DNA of 64,000 nt from Streptococcus mitis. GTDB lineage: Bacteria > Bacillota > Bacilli > Lactobacillales > Streptococcaceae. Under the pieces are notes generated by a model that ran no database searches, was not told where the DNA came from, and was given only the letters and a program-made list of their open reading frames with translations. Position numbers and translations under genes: made by a program. The DNA is taken from positions 1,804,501 to 1,868,500 of the forward strand of contig NZ_CP028415.1 of the NCBI RefSeq assembly GCF_000722765.2. The letters run 5' to 3'. How positions within the stretch are numbered: position 1 is the stretch's first letter; the number at the start of each line of letters is the position of its first letter. Shown one piece after another: positions 19,307 to 28,531 of the stretch.

Positions 19307-19939
19307 ATGACCTCTATCACAGCGATTTTTTTCGATCTGGATGGAACCCTCGTCGACAGTTCTATCGGGATTCACAATGCCTTTACCCATACCTTTAAGG
19401 AGCTGGGGGTGCCTAGCCCTGATGCCAAAACTATTCGTGGTTTTATGGGGCCGCCCCTCGAAAGTAGTTTTGCGACTTGCCTTCCCAAAGACCAAATCTC
19501 TGACGCCGTGCAGATATACCGTTCGTACTATAAGGAGAAAGGCATCCATGAAGCTCAGCTCTTCCCTCAGATTGTAGAATTACTTCAAGAACTATCCAAG
19601 AATTATCCTCTCTACATCACCACTACAAAGAATACACCTACTGCTCAAGACATGACTAAAAACTTGGGAATCCATCATTTCTTTGATGGCATTTATGGTT
19701 CCAGCCCTGAAGCACCCCATAAGGCAGATGTCATTCGCCAAGCCTTACAGACACATCAACTAGCACCAGAACAAGCCATCATCATCGGAGATACCAAGTT
19801 TGATATGCTTGGAGCTCAAGAAACAGGCATTCAGAAATTGGCCGTCACTTGGGGATTTGGAGAACAAGCAGATCTACTAAACTATCAGCCTGATTATATC
19901 GCTCACAAACCCATAGAAGTTTTGAGGTATTTTCAATAA
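19307..19939 (+). CDS. HAD-superfamily phosphatase, phosphoglycolate-phosphatase-like
   Basis: A 210-residue HAD protein with motif I FDLDGTLVDS (residues 9-18), motif II in ITTTKN and motif IV IIGDTKFDMLGA. The cap is the small helical type of the Gph/PpaX group. The true substrate is unknown. It follows sdaAA closely. Confidence 0.88.
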   Translation: MTSITAIFFDLDGTLVDSSIGIHNAFTHTFKELGVPSPDAKTIRGFMGPPLESSFATCLPKDQISDAVQIYRSYYKEKGIHEAQLFPQIVELLQELSKNYPLYITTTKNTPTAQDMTKNLGIHHFFDGIYGSSPEAPHKADVIRQALQTHQLAPEQAIIIGDTKFDMLGAQETGIQKLAVTWGFGEQADLLNYQPDYIAHKPIEVLRYFQ

Positions 19940-19954
19940 CATAGACTGGGCGAC

Positions 19955-20040
19955 AACTCTATTTCAGAAGAAAATGAAGTAAGTCTCTACATAACAAAAC
20001 GCATATTACCAAGGTTCTTTGAACTGATAATATGCGTTTT
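19955..20040 (-). repeat. SPRITE-like hairpin repeat, copy 2
   Basis: Inverted copy of the 10974 element, with the same hairpin arms (AAAACGCATA and TATGCGTTTT) and the same flank. It lies between convergent genes and probably terminates both. Confidence 0.6.
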
Positions 20041-20046
20041 TCTTTT

Positions 20047-21897
20047 TTATTCAACGTGGGTTGTTTGATTGGCAAAGGCGATAATGGCTTGCTTCAACTC
20101 ATCTCCACTAAGAGTGCGGAACTCTTCAATTTTTTGATCGATGGCTTCTAGAGGCATGATATTAACCTTACCAACGAAAATCTTATCCATAACCTGATTA
20201 TCAACCAGTTCGGTTGATACCAAGAGTTCTTCGTAAAGTTTTTCGCCTGGGCGGATTCCAACTTCAACGATTGGAATTTCGCTTTCGGTGTGTCCACTTA
20301 GAAGGACCATTTTCTTGGCCAAGTCATAAATCTTGACTGGTTTGCCCATATCAAGGATAAAGACTTCTCCATCCTTGGCATAGGCACCAGCATGGATAAC
20401 CAAACGGCTAGCTTCTGGAATGGTCATAAAGTAACGGGTCATGCGGAAGTCTGTGACCGTCACAGGCCCTCCTTCAGCAATCTGACGCTCAAAGACTGGA
20501 ATCACACTACCACGACTACCAAGAACATTTCCAAAACGAACTGCACAGTAGGTTGATTGGCTACGTTGGTTAAAGCCAGTGACAATCAACTCAGCCACGC
20601 GCTTGGTTGCTCCCATAACATTTGGTGGATTAACCGCCTTATCCGTCGAAATCATAACCATCTTAGGTACTTTAGCTTCATCAACAGCCTTAGCAACGTT
20701 GTAAGTTCCACGGATATTGTTTTTGAAGGCTTCTTTTGGATTGCGCTCCATCATAGGAACGTGCTTGTGGGCAGCCGCATGATAAACAATAGCTGGCTTG
20801 TACTGCTCAAAGACTTGCAACAAACGGTCATAGTCTTGAATATCGGCAATAACTGGTACATAATCAATCCCTTGGAACTTGCGAATCAATTCATGATAAA
20901 CAAGGTAGATTGAATTTTCCCCATGACCGAGCAAAACGATGCGTTCAGGATTGAAACGACTAACTTGGCGACAGATTTCAGAACCGATTGAGCCACCAGC
21001 ACCTGTAACCAAGATTGTCTTACCTGTCAGTTCTGCGCCCAGACGCGATTCATCAAGACGAATTTCCTGACGTCCCAAAAGGTCTGTGATATCAATCTTC
21101 TGGAATCCTCCACCTGCTTGGTGAAGTCCCTGAACAACGGTTTCAACCTTAGGCATCTTGTAACATTTGACACCCAACTTATTACACATCTGCAAGATAC
21201 GTTCATATTCTGACGGGTCAAGCGATGGAATCGCAACGATGACACGCTCGATTTGATGGCGTTTGGCTAATTCAGGCAGATCATCATATGAACCCAAAAC
21301 AGGAATTCCACCAAGTTTTTGGCCCTTTTTCTTAGAATCCTTGTCCAAAATACCGACAAGTTCTAATTCACTAGTTGGATGTTGGTAACTATCCATAAAG
21401 AGAGCTCCACCATCACCGGCACCAATCAAGAAAGTCCGACGGTGTTCTCCATCACCACTTCCCTTTTTGCGTTTAGAGTAGATTAACTGCCAAGTAATCC
21501 GTGGCAATAAAATCAAGAAAGTACTCAACAAGATAAAGAGCACGATAAAACGGATAGAGAAGAGAGGCAAGAAGGCATAGCAGATACTATATGACAAGAT
21601 ACTGCTAGCAGTCACACCAAAAAAGATTTTCATGAAATCCGTAATCTTGCTGTAACGACTAATACTAGCGTTCAACCCCCAAAATCCAATCATCAATTGA
21701 TAGAACAGGAAGGCCAAACTCGTATAGATAATGTAGTCAACAGGTGCTGGATTAATCAAGCCGTAGAATAAAATATAAGATACAATGATGGAAACCACCA
21801 TACTCAAAATATCAAATATTCCCCAGAAAACCTGTTTTTGTTGTTTATTTAAAATTTCCACCAGATCAATCACATAATCTGTGAGTTTTTTATTCAT
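20047..21897 (-). CDS. Membrane-bound nucleoside-diphosphate-sugar 4,6-dehydratase (CapD/WbpM-like)
   Basis: A 616-residue protein with four or five membrane helices (about residues 20-140). A CoA-binding-like Rossmann segment follows (FLIGAGDGGALFMDSY, GILDKDSKK), then a short-chain dehydrogenase domain with GAGGSIGSEICRQV (about residues 296-309). Family members convert UDP-GlcNAc or a similar sugar to the 4-keto-6-deoxy form for surface glycans. It is followed upstream by a GT2 gene on the same strand, suggesting a glycan-building pair. ATG at 21897 has AAGGAGG. Confidence 0.88.
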   Translation of the reverse strand: MNKKLTDYVIDLVEILNKQQKQVFWGIFDILSMVVSIIVSYILFYGLINPAPVDYIIYTSLAFLFYQLMIGFWGLNASISRYSKITDFMKIFFGVTASSILSYSICYAFLPLFSIRFIVLFILLSTFLILLPRITWQLIYSKRKKGSGDGEHRRTFLIGAGDGGALFMDSYQHPTSELELVGILDKDSKKKGQKLGGIPVLGSYDDLPELAKRHQIERVIVAIPSLDPSEYERILQMCNKLGVKCYKMPKVETVVQGLHQAGGGFQKIDITDLLGRQEIRLDESRLGAELTGKTILVTGAGGSIGSEICRQVSRFNPERIVLLGHGENSIYLVYHELIRKFQGIDYVPVIADIQDYDRLLQVFEQYKPAIVYHAAAHKHVPMMERNPKEAFKNNIRGTYNVAKAVDEAKVPKMVMISTDKAVNPPNVMGATKRVAELIVTGFNQRSQSTYCAVRFGNVLGSRGSVIPVFERQIAEGGPVTVTDFRMTRYFMTIPEASRLVIHAGAYAKDGEVFILDMGKPVKIYDLAKKMVLLSGHTESEIPIVEVGIRPGEKLYEELLVSTELVDNQVMDKIFVGKVNIMPLEAIDQKIEEFRTLSGDELKQAIIAFANQTTHVE

Positions 21898-21940
21898 AGA
21901 AATTTACTCCTCCTTAAAAGAGCTGGATATTTATATTGTT

Positions 21941-21949
21941 ATTATAACA
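21941..21949 (-). promoter_or_regulatory. Extended -10 promoter of the CapD-like gene
   Basis: On the minus strand TGT-TATAAT about 44 bases upstream of the ATG. No good -35. Confidence 0.5.
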
Positions 21950-21982
21950 CTTTTTATCCAGTTTACGATTTGCTACAATCTT

Positions 21983-22813
21983 TTAATTGCTTTTTCTTAA
22001 CAGTTTCATAAAAATAAACTGTCGGACAAATCCGGGACAAAGGGCAACAATCATCTGAATGGCAACACTCTTGGCATACTCCATGTAAGAAATTTGCCCT
22101 CTCTTCAGCATGCGCTGACGAGCCTGACGATAGAGTTTAAGGTAACGCAGTCCCCCACGACGCTCAAACATCCCTGCTCCGACACGAACCTTACACAAGA
22201 TTTGATCCAGATTTCCAGTCTTGGCTCCTGCAGCGATCATATTGAGCCAGAGGAGGTCATCCTCCATATAGAGGCCATCCTCATAGTTGCCTGCCTTGAG
22301 AACCATGTCCTTCTTGAACATGACAGTCATGTGGTTAAAGGCACTTCTCATCCTTTGATAAGCTACAATATCTGCATGCTGGGTTGGAACACGACGGTAA
22401 GAAACAATCTCATCAGGATTGTCAATAAACTCTGCAATATGTCCACCTAATAGGTCGAGCTTGTCCTTCTCCATTAGCTGAACCTGTTTCTCAAAACGGT
22501 CTGGAACAGCTATATCATCCGTATCCATACGGGCAATAATATCATACTGACACTGCAAAACACCCTGTCGAAGAGCCAGACCCAAACCTTGATTCTGCTC
22601 AAGAGGATAGCGTTTCACTGGAATATCAGACTCAGCTTCAAGCTGGTCTAATACCTGATAGAGCTCAGGTGTCAAAGGCCCATCCTCAACCAGAACCAAT
22701 TCGCTCGGTTTCAGAGTCTGATTTTGAACACTCTCAATAGCATCCTTTAAAAATGTCGGATTTTCCTTAATATAGACCGACATCAATACGCTGATTTTTT
22801 GCTTTTCAGACAC
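21983..22813 (-). CDS. Family 2 glycosyltransferase
   Basis: A 276-residue GT-A enzyme starting at GTG, which follows TTGGAGAA. It has KISVLMSVYIKENPTFLKDA, the VEDGP motif, ARMDTDD (the DxD, about residues 94-100) and a C-terminal amphipathic helix. The donor and acceptor are unknown. It probably works with the CapD-like dehydratase downstream, 85 bases away. Confidence 0.88.
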   Translation of the reverse strand: MSEKQKISVLMSVYIKENPTFLKDAIESVQNQTLKPSELVLVEDGPLTPELYQVLDQLEAESDIPVKRYPLEQNQGLGLALRQGVLQCQYDIIARMDTDDIAVPDRFEKQVQLMEKDKLDLLGGHIAEFIDNPDEIVSYRRVPTQHADIVAYQRMRSAFNHMTVMFKKDMVLKAGNYEDGLYMEDDLLWLNMIAAGAKTGNLDQILCKVRVGAGMFERRGGLRYLKLYRQARQRMLKRGQISYMEYAKSVAIQMIVALCPGFVRQFIFMKLLRKSN

Positions 22814-22903
22814 AGTTTTTCTCCAATGTATAGATTTCCTTCCACTATTTTATCATAATTTTCAAGACTTTCCCATTTTTATCTTGAAAGCCCAAAACCT
22901 TAC

Positions 22904-22932
22904 TTGACATTATAAGGAAAAAACCTTAAAAT
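22904..22932 (+). promoter_or_regulatory. Promoter of the MFS gene with a dyad in the spacer
   Basis: TTGACA (22904-22909), 17 bases and TAAAAT (22927-22932). The spacer holds AAGG-aaaaaa-CCTT, an inverted repeat that could be an operator. Confidence 0.65.
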
Positions 22933-22967
22933 AAGCTGTTATTAAAATCAGCTAGAAGAGGTAATAT

Positions 22968-24134
22968 ATGAAAAAGCAATCACTCTTTTTTGTTCCAGGT
23001 ATTATCCTGATTGGTGTTTCCTTGCGGACTCCTTTTACTGTTTTACCCATTATATTGGGAGATATTTCGCAAGGGTTGGGAGTAGAAGTTAGTTCGCTTG
23101 GTGTCTTGACTAGCCTTCCTCTCCTCATGTTTACCCTCTTCTCACTCTTTTCTACCCGACTGGCTCAGAAAATCGGCTTGGAGCATCTCTTCACCTACAG
23201 CCTTTTCTTCTTGACCATCGGTTCTCTCATTCGACTAATCAATCTGCCCCTGCTCTATCTAGGAACCTTGATGGTTGGTGCAAGTATCGCAGTCATCAAT
23301 GTTCTGCTTCCTAGTCTCATCCAAGCCAATCAACCAAAGAAAATTGGTTTTCTGACCACCTTATATGTAACCTCTATGGGAATTGCGACGGCTCTGGCCT
23401 CCTATCTAGCCGTGCCTATTACACAAGCCAGTTCTTGGAAAGGGCTTATCATCCTCCTCACCCTGCTCTGTCTAGCAACTTTTTTGGTCTGGCTACCTAA
23501 TCACCGCTATAATCACAGACTGGCTCCACAAACCAAACAAAAAAGCAAAGCAAAGGTCATGCATAATAAACAGGTCTGGGCAGTGATTGTCTTTGCAGGT
23601 TTTCAATCCTTGCTCTTTTACACCGCTATGACCTGGCTACCTACCATGGCTATCCATGCAGGCCTATCCAGTCACGAAGCTGGCTTACTGACTTCTATCT
23701 TCTCTCTGATTAGCATTCCTTTTTCAATGACCATCCCAAGCCTGACAACCAGCTTGTCTACTCGCAACCGTCAGCTTATGCTCACTTTGGTTTCAATAGC
23801 TGGTGTTATCGGCATTTCCATGCTCTTTTTCCCTGTTAGTAATTTCTTTTACTGGCTTGCCATCCATCTTCTCATCGGAACTGCGACCAGCGCCCTCTTC
23901 CCTTATCTCATGGTCAACTTTTCACTCAAGACCAGCGCCCCTGAAAAGACTGCCCAATTGTCTGGTTTATCTCAAACAGGAGGCTATATCCTAGCAGCCT
24001 TTGGACCAACCCTCTTTGGTTACAGTTTTGACCTTTTCCACTCTTGGGTACCAGCTGTAGCTGCCCTCTTACTCGTCGATATCCTGATGACTGTGGCCCT
24101 CTTTACAGTGGACAGAGCTGATAAAATCCTCTAA
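22968..24134 (+). CDS. MFS transporter, CynX/NimT family
   Basis: A 388-residue protein with about 12 membrane helices and the CynX/NimT-type start (LIGVSLRTPFTVLPIILGDI). Members export or import small anionic or hydrophobic compounds; the substrate is unknown. ATG at 22968 follows AGAGGTAA. It has its own promoter and a terminator that overlaps the stop codon. Confidence 0.85.
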   Translation: MKKQSLFFVPGIILIGVSLRTPFTVLPIILGDISQGLGVEVSSLGVLTSLPLLMFTLFSLFSTRLAQKIGLEHLFTYSLFFLTIGSLIRLINLPLLYLGTLMVGASIAVINVLLPSLIQANQPKKIGFLTTLYVTSMGIATALASYLAVPITQASSWKGLIILLTLLCLATFLVWLPNHRYNHRLAPQTKQKSKAKVMHNKQVWAVIVFAGFQSLLFYTAMTWLPTMAIHAGLSSHEAGLLTSIFSLISIPFSMTIPSLTTSLSTRNRQLMLTLVSIAGVIGISMLFFPVSNFFYWLAIHLLIGTATSALFPYLMVNFSLKTSAPEKTAQLSGLSQTGGYILAAFGPTLFGYSFDLFHSWVPAVAALLLVDILMTVALFTVDRADKIL

Positions 24135-24162
24135 ACTTCTAGTTTCTCCTAGAAGTTTTTTA
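24133..24162 (+). terminator. Terminator of the MFS gene
   Basis: AAACTTCTAG and CTAGAAGTTT form a perfect 10-bp stem with a 6-base loop and a T-run. The stem starts within the stop codon. Confidence 0.85.
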
Positions 24163-24255
24163 TATATAAAAATTTTACACATTTCTCTTGACAGGGCTTT
24201 CTTTTAGATGTACAATGTATGTGTAGAAAAATTATATATAAAAATCTTACACATT
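24161..24255 (+). promoter_or_regulatory. padR promoter flanked by 23-base repeats
   Basis: A near-consensus promoter TTGACA-17-TACAAT is flanked by two direct copies of a 23-base sequence (24161-24183 and 24233-24255; core AAAATYTTACACATT, one mismatch). A further inverted version (ATGTGTAG with AT-rich tail) overlaps the region after the -10. ATGT/ACAT cores are typical of PadR operators, so autoregulation is likely. Confidence 0.65.
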
Positions 24256-24272
24256 AGAAAAGGAGGTTCCCC

Positions 24273-24599
24273 ATGTACTTTCCAACATCCTCTGCCTTGA
24301 TTGAATTTCTCATCTTGGCCGTACTGGAGCAGGATGATTCTTATGGTTATGAGATTAGCCAAACCATTAAGCTGATCGCTAATATCAAAGAATCTACACT
24401 CTATCCTATCCTAAAAAAATTGGAAGGCAATAGCTTTCTGACAACCTATTCTAGAGAGTTCCAAGGTCGCATGCGCAAATACTACTCCTTGACAAATGGT
24501 GGTATAGAACAGCTCGTGACCCTAAAAGATGAATGGGCACTCTATACAGACACCATCAATGGCATCATAGAAGGGAGTATCCGCCATGACAAGAACTGA
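24273..24599 (+). CDS. PadR-family transcriptional regulator
   Basis: A 108-residue winged-helix protein with LIEFLILAVLEQDDSYGYEI (residues 7-26), TLYPILKKLEGN and the wing YYSLTNGG, typical of PadR. AAGGAGG precedes the ATG. It overlaps the next gene by 14 bases, so regulator and membrane genes form one operon, probably repressed by PadR and released by an envelope-related signal. The ligand is unknown. Confidence 0.92.
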   Translation: MYFPTSSALIEFLILAVLEQDDSYGYEISQTIKLIANIKESTLYPILKKLEGNSFLTTYSREFQGRMRKYYSLTNGGIEQLVTLKDEWALYTDTINGIIEGSIRHDKN

Positions 24600-25179
24600 A
24601 TACCTGACTCAGCTAGAACTTTATCTCAAAAAACTACCTCAGGCTGACCAAATTGAAGCCATGGACTATTTCAGGGAACTCTTTGACGATGCTGGAGTCG
24701 AGGGAGAAAAAGAACTCATCGCTAGCTTGGGAACTCCTAAGGAAGCAGCCCACGAAGTCCTCTCCAATCTCCTCGATAAAAAAATCAATGAGGCACCCGC
24801 TCAAAAGAATAACCGACAAATTTTGCATATCGCCTTGTTAGCCCTACTTGCAGCACCCATCGGTATTCCTTTAGGAATCGCCATTCTCTTGGCTCTTTTC
24901 GCAATCCTTGTGGCCGCTTCGAGCGTCATCTTGGCTTTCTTTGTAGTTTCCATACTTGGTATCATCGGCGGATTCCTATTTTTAGTTGAAAGTTTCACTG
25001 TCCTAGCCCAAGCTAAATCAGCCTTTATCTTGATTTTCGGTTCTGGTTTACTAGCCATCGGTGCTTCTTCACTAGTCTTACTAGGTATCTCCTATGTAGC
25101 TCGTTTCTTCGGTCTACTCATTGTTCGCCTGGTACAATTTGTTCTCAAAAAAGGAAAGAGAGGTGACCAGCATGCGTAA
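24586..25179 (+). CDS. DUF1700 (HAAS-type) membrane protein
   Basis: A 197-residue protein. The N-terminal helical region (residues 1-60, YLTQLELYLKKLPQADQIEA; YFRELFDDAG) is the HAAS signalling domain usually encoded next to PadR regulators. Four membrane helices follow (about 80-185). It overlaps padR and the next gene. Likely a membrane partner of the PadR switch. Confidence 0.85.
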   Translation: MTRTEYLTQLELYLKKLPQADQIEAMDYFRELFDDAGVEGEKELIASLGTPKEAAHEVLSNLLDKKINEAPAQKNNRQILHIALLALLAAPIGIPLGIAILLALFAILVAASSVILAFFVVSILGIIGGFLFLVESFTVLAQAKSAFILIFGSGLLAIGASSLVLLGISYVARFFGLLIVRLVQFVLKKGKRGDQHA

Positions 25180-26122
25180 ATTGACAAAAGGATTTCTCAT
25201 TTTTGGTGTGGTGACTACCGTTATCGGATTTATCCTGCTCTTTGTAGGTATCCAATCTGACGGAATCAAGAGCCTACTTGCCATGTCCAAGGAGCCGGTC
25301 TATGATAGTCGGATGGAAGAGCTAACCTATGGCAAGGAAGTCGAAAACATAGAAATTACTCTCCACCAACACGCGCTCACCATCACCGACTCTTTGGATG
25401 ATCAAATCCATATTTCTTATCATCCATCTATTTCTGCTAACCAAGATCTTATCACAAATCAAAACGACAAAACTCTAAGCCTCATTGATAAGAAACTGTC
25501 TGAAACTCCATTTCTCTCTTCTGGAATTGGCGGGATTCTCCATATCGCAAGTAGCTACTCTAGTCGTTTTAATGAAGTTATTCTCCAAGTTCCAAAGGGA
25601 AGAAGTCTAAAAGGGATCAACATCTCAGCAAATCGCGGTCAAACCAGTATCACCAATGCCAGTCTTGAAAATGCGACCATCAATACCAATAATAGCTATC
25701 TCCTCCGAATTGAAGGAAGTCGTATCAAAAACAGTAAACTCACAACACCAAATATTATCAATATCTTTGATACAGACCTTACAGATAGTCAGCTAGAGTC
25801 AACAAAACATCACATCCACGCTGAAAACATCCAAGTACACGGTAAGCTGGAATTGGTAGCGAAAACAGACCTAAAACTGCTACTTTCTGAAGAAGAAAAA
25901 CAAAGAATCAACTTAGATCTTTCAACAAAACATGGTTCTATTCTTCATTTTTTAAGAGAAGGAAGACATTCATTTAACAACAAAGAAAACAAAGATGAAC
26001 GATTAAGCAATCCTTATAAAACAGAAAAAGCAGATGCAAAAGATCAACTCATGGCAAGAGCAGAACAGGATATCTATCTACTCAAATCAGAGGAACACGA
26101 GTCTTCTTCTAGAAATCATTGA
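25172..26122 (+). CDS. DUF4097-type beta-helical envelope protein
   Basis: I place the start at the ATG at 25172 (MRKLTKGFLIFGVVTTVIGF, 316 residues), which has GAGAGGTGA upstream, rather than an earlier ATG at 25121 inside the preceding gene. One N-terminal membrane helix is followed by repeated short strands with Asn/Ser/Thr turns, resembling DUF4097 (putative adhesin). The C-terminus is charged. It is the third gene of the PadR operon. Confidence 0.82.
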   Translation: MRKLTKGFLIFGVVTTVIGFILLFVGIQSDGIKSLLAMSKEPVYDSRMEELTYGKEVENIEITLHQHALTITDSLDDQIHISYHPSISANQDLITNQNDKTLSLIDKKLSETPFLSSGIGGILHIASSYSSRFNEVILQVPKGRSLKGINISANRGQTSITNASLENATINTNNSYLLRIEGSRIKNSKLTTPNIINIFDTDLTDSQLESTKHHIHAENIQVHGKLELVAKTDLKLLLSEEEKQRINLDLSTKHGSILHFLREGRHSFNNKENKDERLSNPYKTEKADAKDQLMARAEQDIYLLKSEEHESSSRNH

Positions 26123-26147
26123 CAAAAGCGCTTACATCTGCTACTAT
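26119..26147 (+). promoter_or_regulatory. Promoter with CcpA cre-like site
   Basis: TTGACA (26119-26124, overlapping the upstream stop codon), 17 bases and TACTAT (26142-26147). The spacer contains AAAAGCGCTTACA (within 26123-26136), 11 of 14 positions of the cre consensus. CcpA binding here would block RNA polymerase. Confidence 0.6.
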
Positions 26148-26184
26148 GGAAGCATATTTATCTAACTAAAAAGGAGGTTCTACC

Positions 26185-27249
26185 ATGAAACAAGAATGGT
26201 TTGAAAGTAATGATTTTGTAAAAACAACAAGTAAGAACAAGCCTGATGAACAAGCCCAAGATGTTGCAAACAAGGCTGAAGAAACGATAACCGATCTCGA
26301 TACGCCAATTGAAGAAAATACTCAGTTAGAGGAGGAAGTCTCTCAAGCTGAAGTCGAACTGGAGAGCCAACAAGAAGAGAAAATTGAAACTCCTGAAGAC
26401 AGTGAAGCGAAAACAGAAATAGAAGAAAAGAAAGCATTAGATTCTACTGAAGAAGAGCAAGACCTTTCTAAAGAAACAGAAAAAGTCACTATAGCTGAAG
26501 AGAGTCAAGAAGCACTTCCTCAGCAAAAAACAATCTTGAAAGAGACACTTCTTATCAGTCAATCCTTAGAAAGTCCCTATATCCCCGACCAAGTTCCAAA
26601 ATCTACGGATAAATGGAAAGAGCAAGCGCTTGATTTTTGGTCTTGGCTAGTGGAAGCAATCAAATCTCCTACGAGCAATCTTGAAACAAGTAGCACACAC
26701 AGTTATACAGCCTTCCTCTTGCTCATTCTGTTTTCTGCATCTTCCTTTTTCTTTAGTATCTACCACATCAAACATGCTTACTATGGACATATAGCAAATA
26801 TGCATAATCACTTCCCTGAACAATTTGCTTCATTAAATCTCTTTTCGATTATCTCTATCCTAGTAGCAACAACACTCTTCTTCTTTTCATTCCTCTTGGG
26901 TAGTTTCGTTGTGAGACGATTTATCCACCAGGAAAAAGACTGGACGCTAGAAAAGGTTGTCCAACAATATAGTCAACTCTTAGCAATTCCAATCTTCCTC
27001 ACTGCCATTGCTAGTTTCTTTGCCTTCTTTGACAGCCTGCGATTTACAGCCCTCTTGTGTGTGATTAGCATTGGAATCATTCTGCTTGCTAGTCTCCATA
27101 TCATTACAAGACCTAGTCAAGCAAGTGAAACCGACTCCTTCTATCAATTATTCTTATCTGTCCTTGTGAACGGAGTTATTATCCTCCTCTTCTTTGTAGC
27201 TGAAATGGCACTGATTGGAGATTATCTCCGTATCTTGGCCTTTCTTTAA
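26185..27249 (+). CDS. Membrane protein with Glu-rich N-terminal region
   Basis: A 354-residue protein. Residues 1-130 are strongly acidic and probably unstructured or coiled. Five membrane helices follow from about residue 175 to the end. I do not recognise the function. AAGGAGG precedes the ATG. It has its own promoter after the PadR operon and a BOX element plus terminator behind it. Confidence 0.8.
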   Translation: MKQEWFESNDFVKTTSKNKPDEQAQDVANKAEETITDLDTPIEENTQLEEEVSQAEVELESQQEEKIETPEDSEAKTEIEEKKALDSTEEEQDLSKETEKVTIAEESQEALPQQKTILKETLLISQSLESPYIPDQVPKSTDKWKEQALDFWSWLVEAIKSPTSNLETSSTHSYTAFLLLILFSASSFFFSIYHIKHAYYGHIANMHNHFPEQFASLNLFSIISILVATTLFFFSFLLGSFVVRRFIHQEKDWTLEKVVQQYSQLLAIPIFLTAIASFFAFFDSLRFTALLCVISIGIILLASLHIITRPSQASETDSFYQLFLSVLVNGVIILLFFVAEMALIGDYLRILAFL

Positions 27250-27254
27250 ACTTC

Positions 27255-27405
27255 ATACTCTTCGAAAATCTCTTCAAACCAAGTCAGCTTCGCCTTACCG
27301 TAGATATATGTTCCTGACTTTGTCAGTCTTATCTACAACCTCAAAACAGTGTTTTGAGCAGCCTGCGGCTAGCTTCCTAGTTTGCTCTTTGATTTTCATT
27401 GAGTA
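27255..27405 (-). repeat. BOX element, copy 2
   Basis: ATACTCTTCGAAAATC start and TTTGATTTTCATTGAGTA end, with one boxB-like middle; about 151 bp. Confidence 0.85.
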
Positions 27406-27407
27406 GC

Positions 27408-27436
27408 AATCCTGTCTTCCATGGCAGGATTTTTTA
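27408..27436 (+). terminator. Terminator after the acidic membrane protein gene
   Basis: AATCCTG and CAGGATT form a 7-bp stem followed by TTTTT, just past BOX copy 2. Confidence 0.75.
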
Positions 27437-27472
27437 TATGCCAAAAAGCAAGTCGATTGACCTGCTTCTGCT

Positions 27473-28333
27473 TTACTCTTCTTGTGCTAATATTTTAAAA
27501 TCTTTGTCTAAGATGGGTTGTACTTCTAATTGATTGGCGTCTAGTTGGTGGTAAGATACTGATGGTAATACCTCTAGGAATTTTGCATAGTCCAAGCGGG
27601 CAATGGCTTCATAGTCTTCTGGTTTAGAGCCATCTCCTGTGATTTGAACCAAGTCAATCTCCCACTGAACTTCCTTATCCACCAATTGCTCAATATAGGA
27701 AGCAGGTACAAATGGTTCTATCGGTAAAACAGTCTTGACTCCTTGAGCCAGATGGTAAATACCGTGAACTTGGCCTTCTCCATCCTGATAGAAGGAAACT
27801 CTTGCAAAGTAGGCATCTGTCTCTTGAACTGCACGTACACGCGCTTCAAACTGAGCCAAACCATCTTCCTCTAAAAAGCTTTTCAAATCTTCATGACTAA
27901 AGAAAACAGGATTAAAAATTCCTTGGCAAATCGTAAAACGAGTTGCAGTGTCTGCCAGATAGGCTTGAATACTTGCTTGGAAATAGGCTTCAAAGTCAAA
28001 ACTATTGAGCCCTTCAATCTCAGTTCCTGTATAAGCAAGCAGGGCATCTAAAAATGCTTTGATAATCTGCCAGTCTGTCTTCGTGAGTAGGTCAGGAAGA
28101 TCGACACGGTAAGCCTTTTGACCATCAACATAACTGACCTTAAAGAGAAATTGCGATTGCCCCACTATCGCACACTCGATATACTCAAGACGGTTAAGAG
28201 GCTGACGGAGATAGACTGCATCATAGCTATGTGACTCCAAACCATCTACCAAGGTCAAGATAGACTTGGCAGTCAAAATTTCCTGTTCTCCTAAAATGCT
28301 CTGTTTATTTGGAATAAAAAATGTTTTCGTCAT
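27473..28333 (-). CDS. Hypothetical cytoplasmic protein, possibly DUF4299
   Basis: A 286-residue soluble acidic protein starting MTKTFFIPNKQSILGEQEIL, with no membrane segment or recognised catalytic motif. I associate it loosely with the DUF4299 family of Firmicutes from its start and length, without certainty. AAAGGAG precedes the ATG. A perfect cre site and a TATACT box lie directly upstream, so it is probably repressed by CcpA on glucose. Confidence 0.75.
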   Translation of the reverse strand: MTKTFFIPNKQSILGEQEILTAKSILTLVDGLESHSYDAVYLRQPLNRLEYIECAIVGQSQFLFKVSYVDGQKAYRVDLPDLLTKTDWQIIKAFLDALLAYTGTEIEGLNSFDFEAYFQASIQAYLADTATRFTICQGIFNPVFFSHEDLKSFLEEDGLAQFEARVRAVQETDAYFARVSFYQDGEGQVHGIYHLAQGVKTVLPIEPFVPASYIEQLVDKEVQWEIDLVQITGDGSKPEDYEAIARLDYAKFLEVLPSVSYHQLDANQLEVQPILDKDFKILAQEE

Positions 28334-28346
28334 AACTAGACTCCTT

Positions 28347-28369
28347 TGAAATCGTTTACATATAGTATA
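28347..28369 (-). promoter_or_regulatory. cre site and -10 box of the 28333 gene
   Basis: Read on the minus strand TGTAAACGATTTCA (28347-28360) matches every fixed position of the cre consensus TGWAANCGNTNWCA. TATACT (28364-28369) lies just upstream, so CcpA would bind around the transcription start. Confidence 0.75.
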
Positions 28370-28403
28370 CCCTATTTTTCTGAAAGATACAAAAACAAAC
28401 TTT

Positions 28404-28508
28404 ATACTCTTCGAAAATCAAATTCAAACCGCGTCAGCTTCGCCTTGCCGTACTCAAGTACAGCCTGCGGCTAGCTTCCTAGTTCGCTCTTTGATTTTCA
28501 TTGAGTAT
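28404..28508 (-). repeat. BOX element, copy 3 (no boxB)
   Basis: A 105-bp boxA-boxC element with the same ends as the other copies but no middle unit. Confidence 0.82.
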
Positions 28509-28531
28509 TAGATTTTTGAGTAAAAAGCATA

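Noticed and set aside
19025..19549. Minus-strand ORF of 174 codons opposite sdaAA and the HAD gene
   Set aside because: Runs across two real genes on the other strand and lacks a ribosome site.
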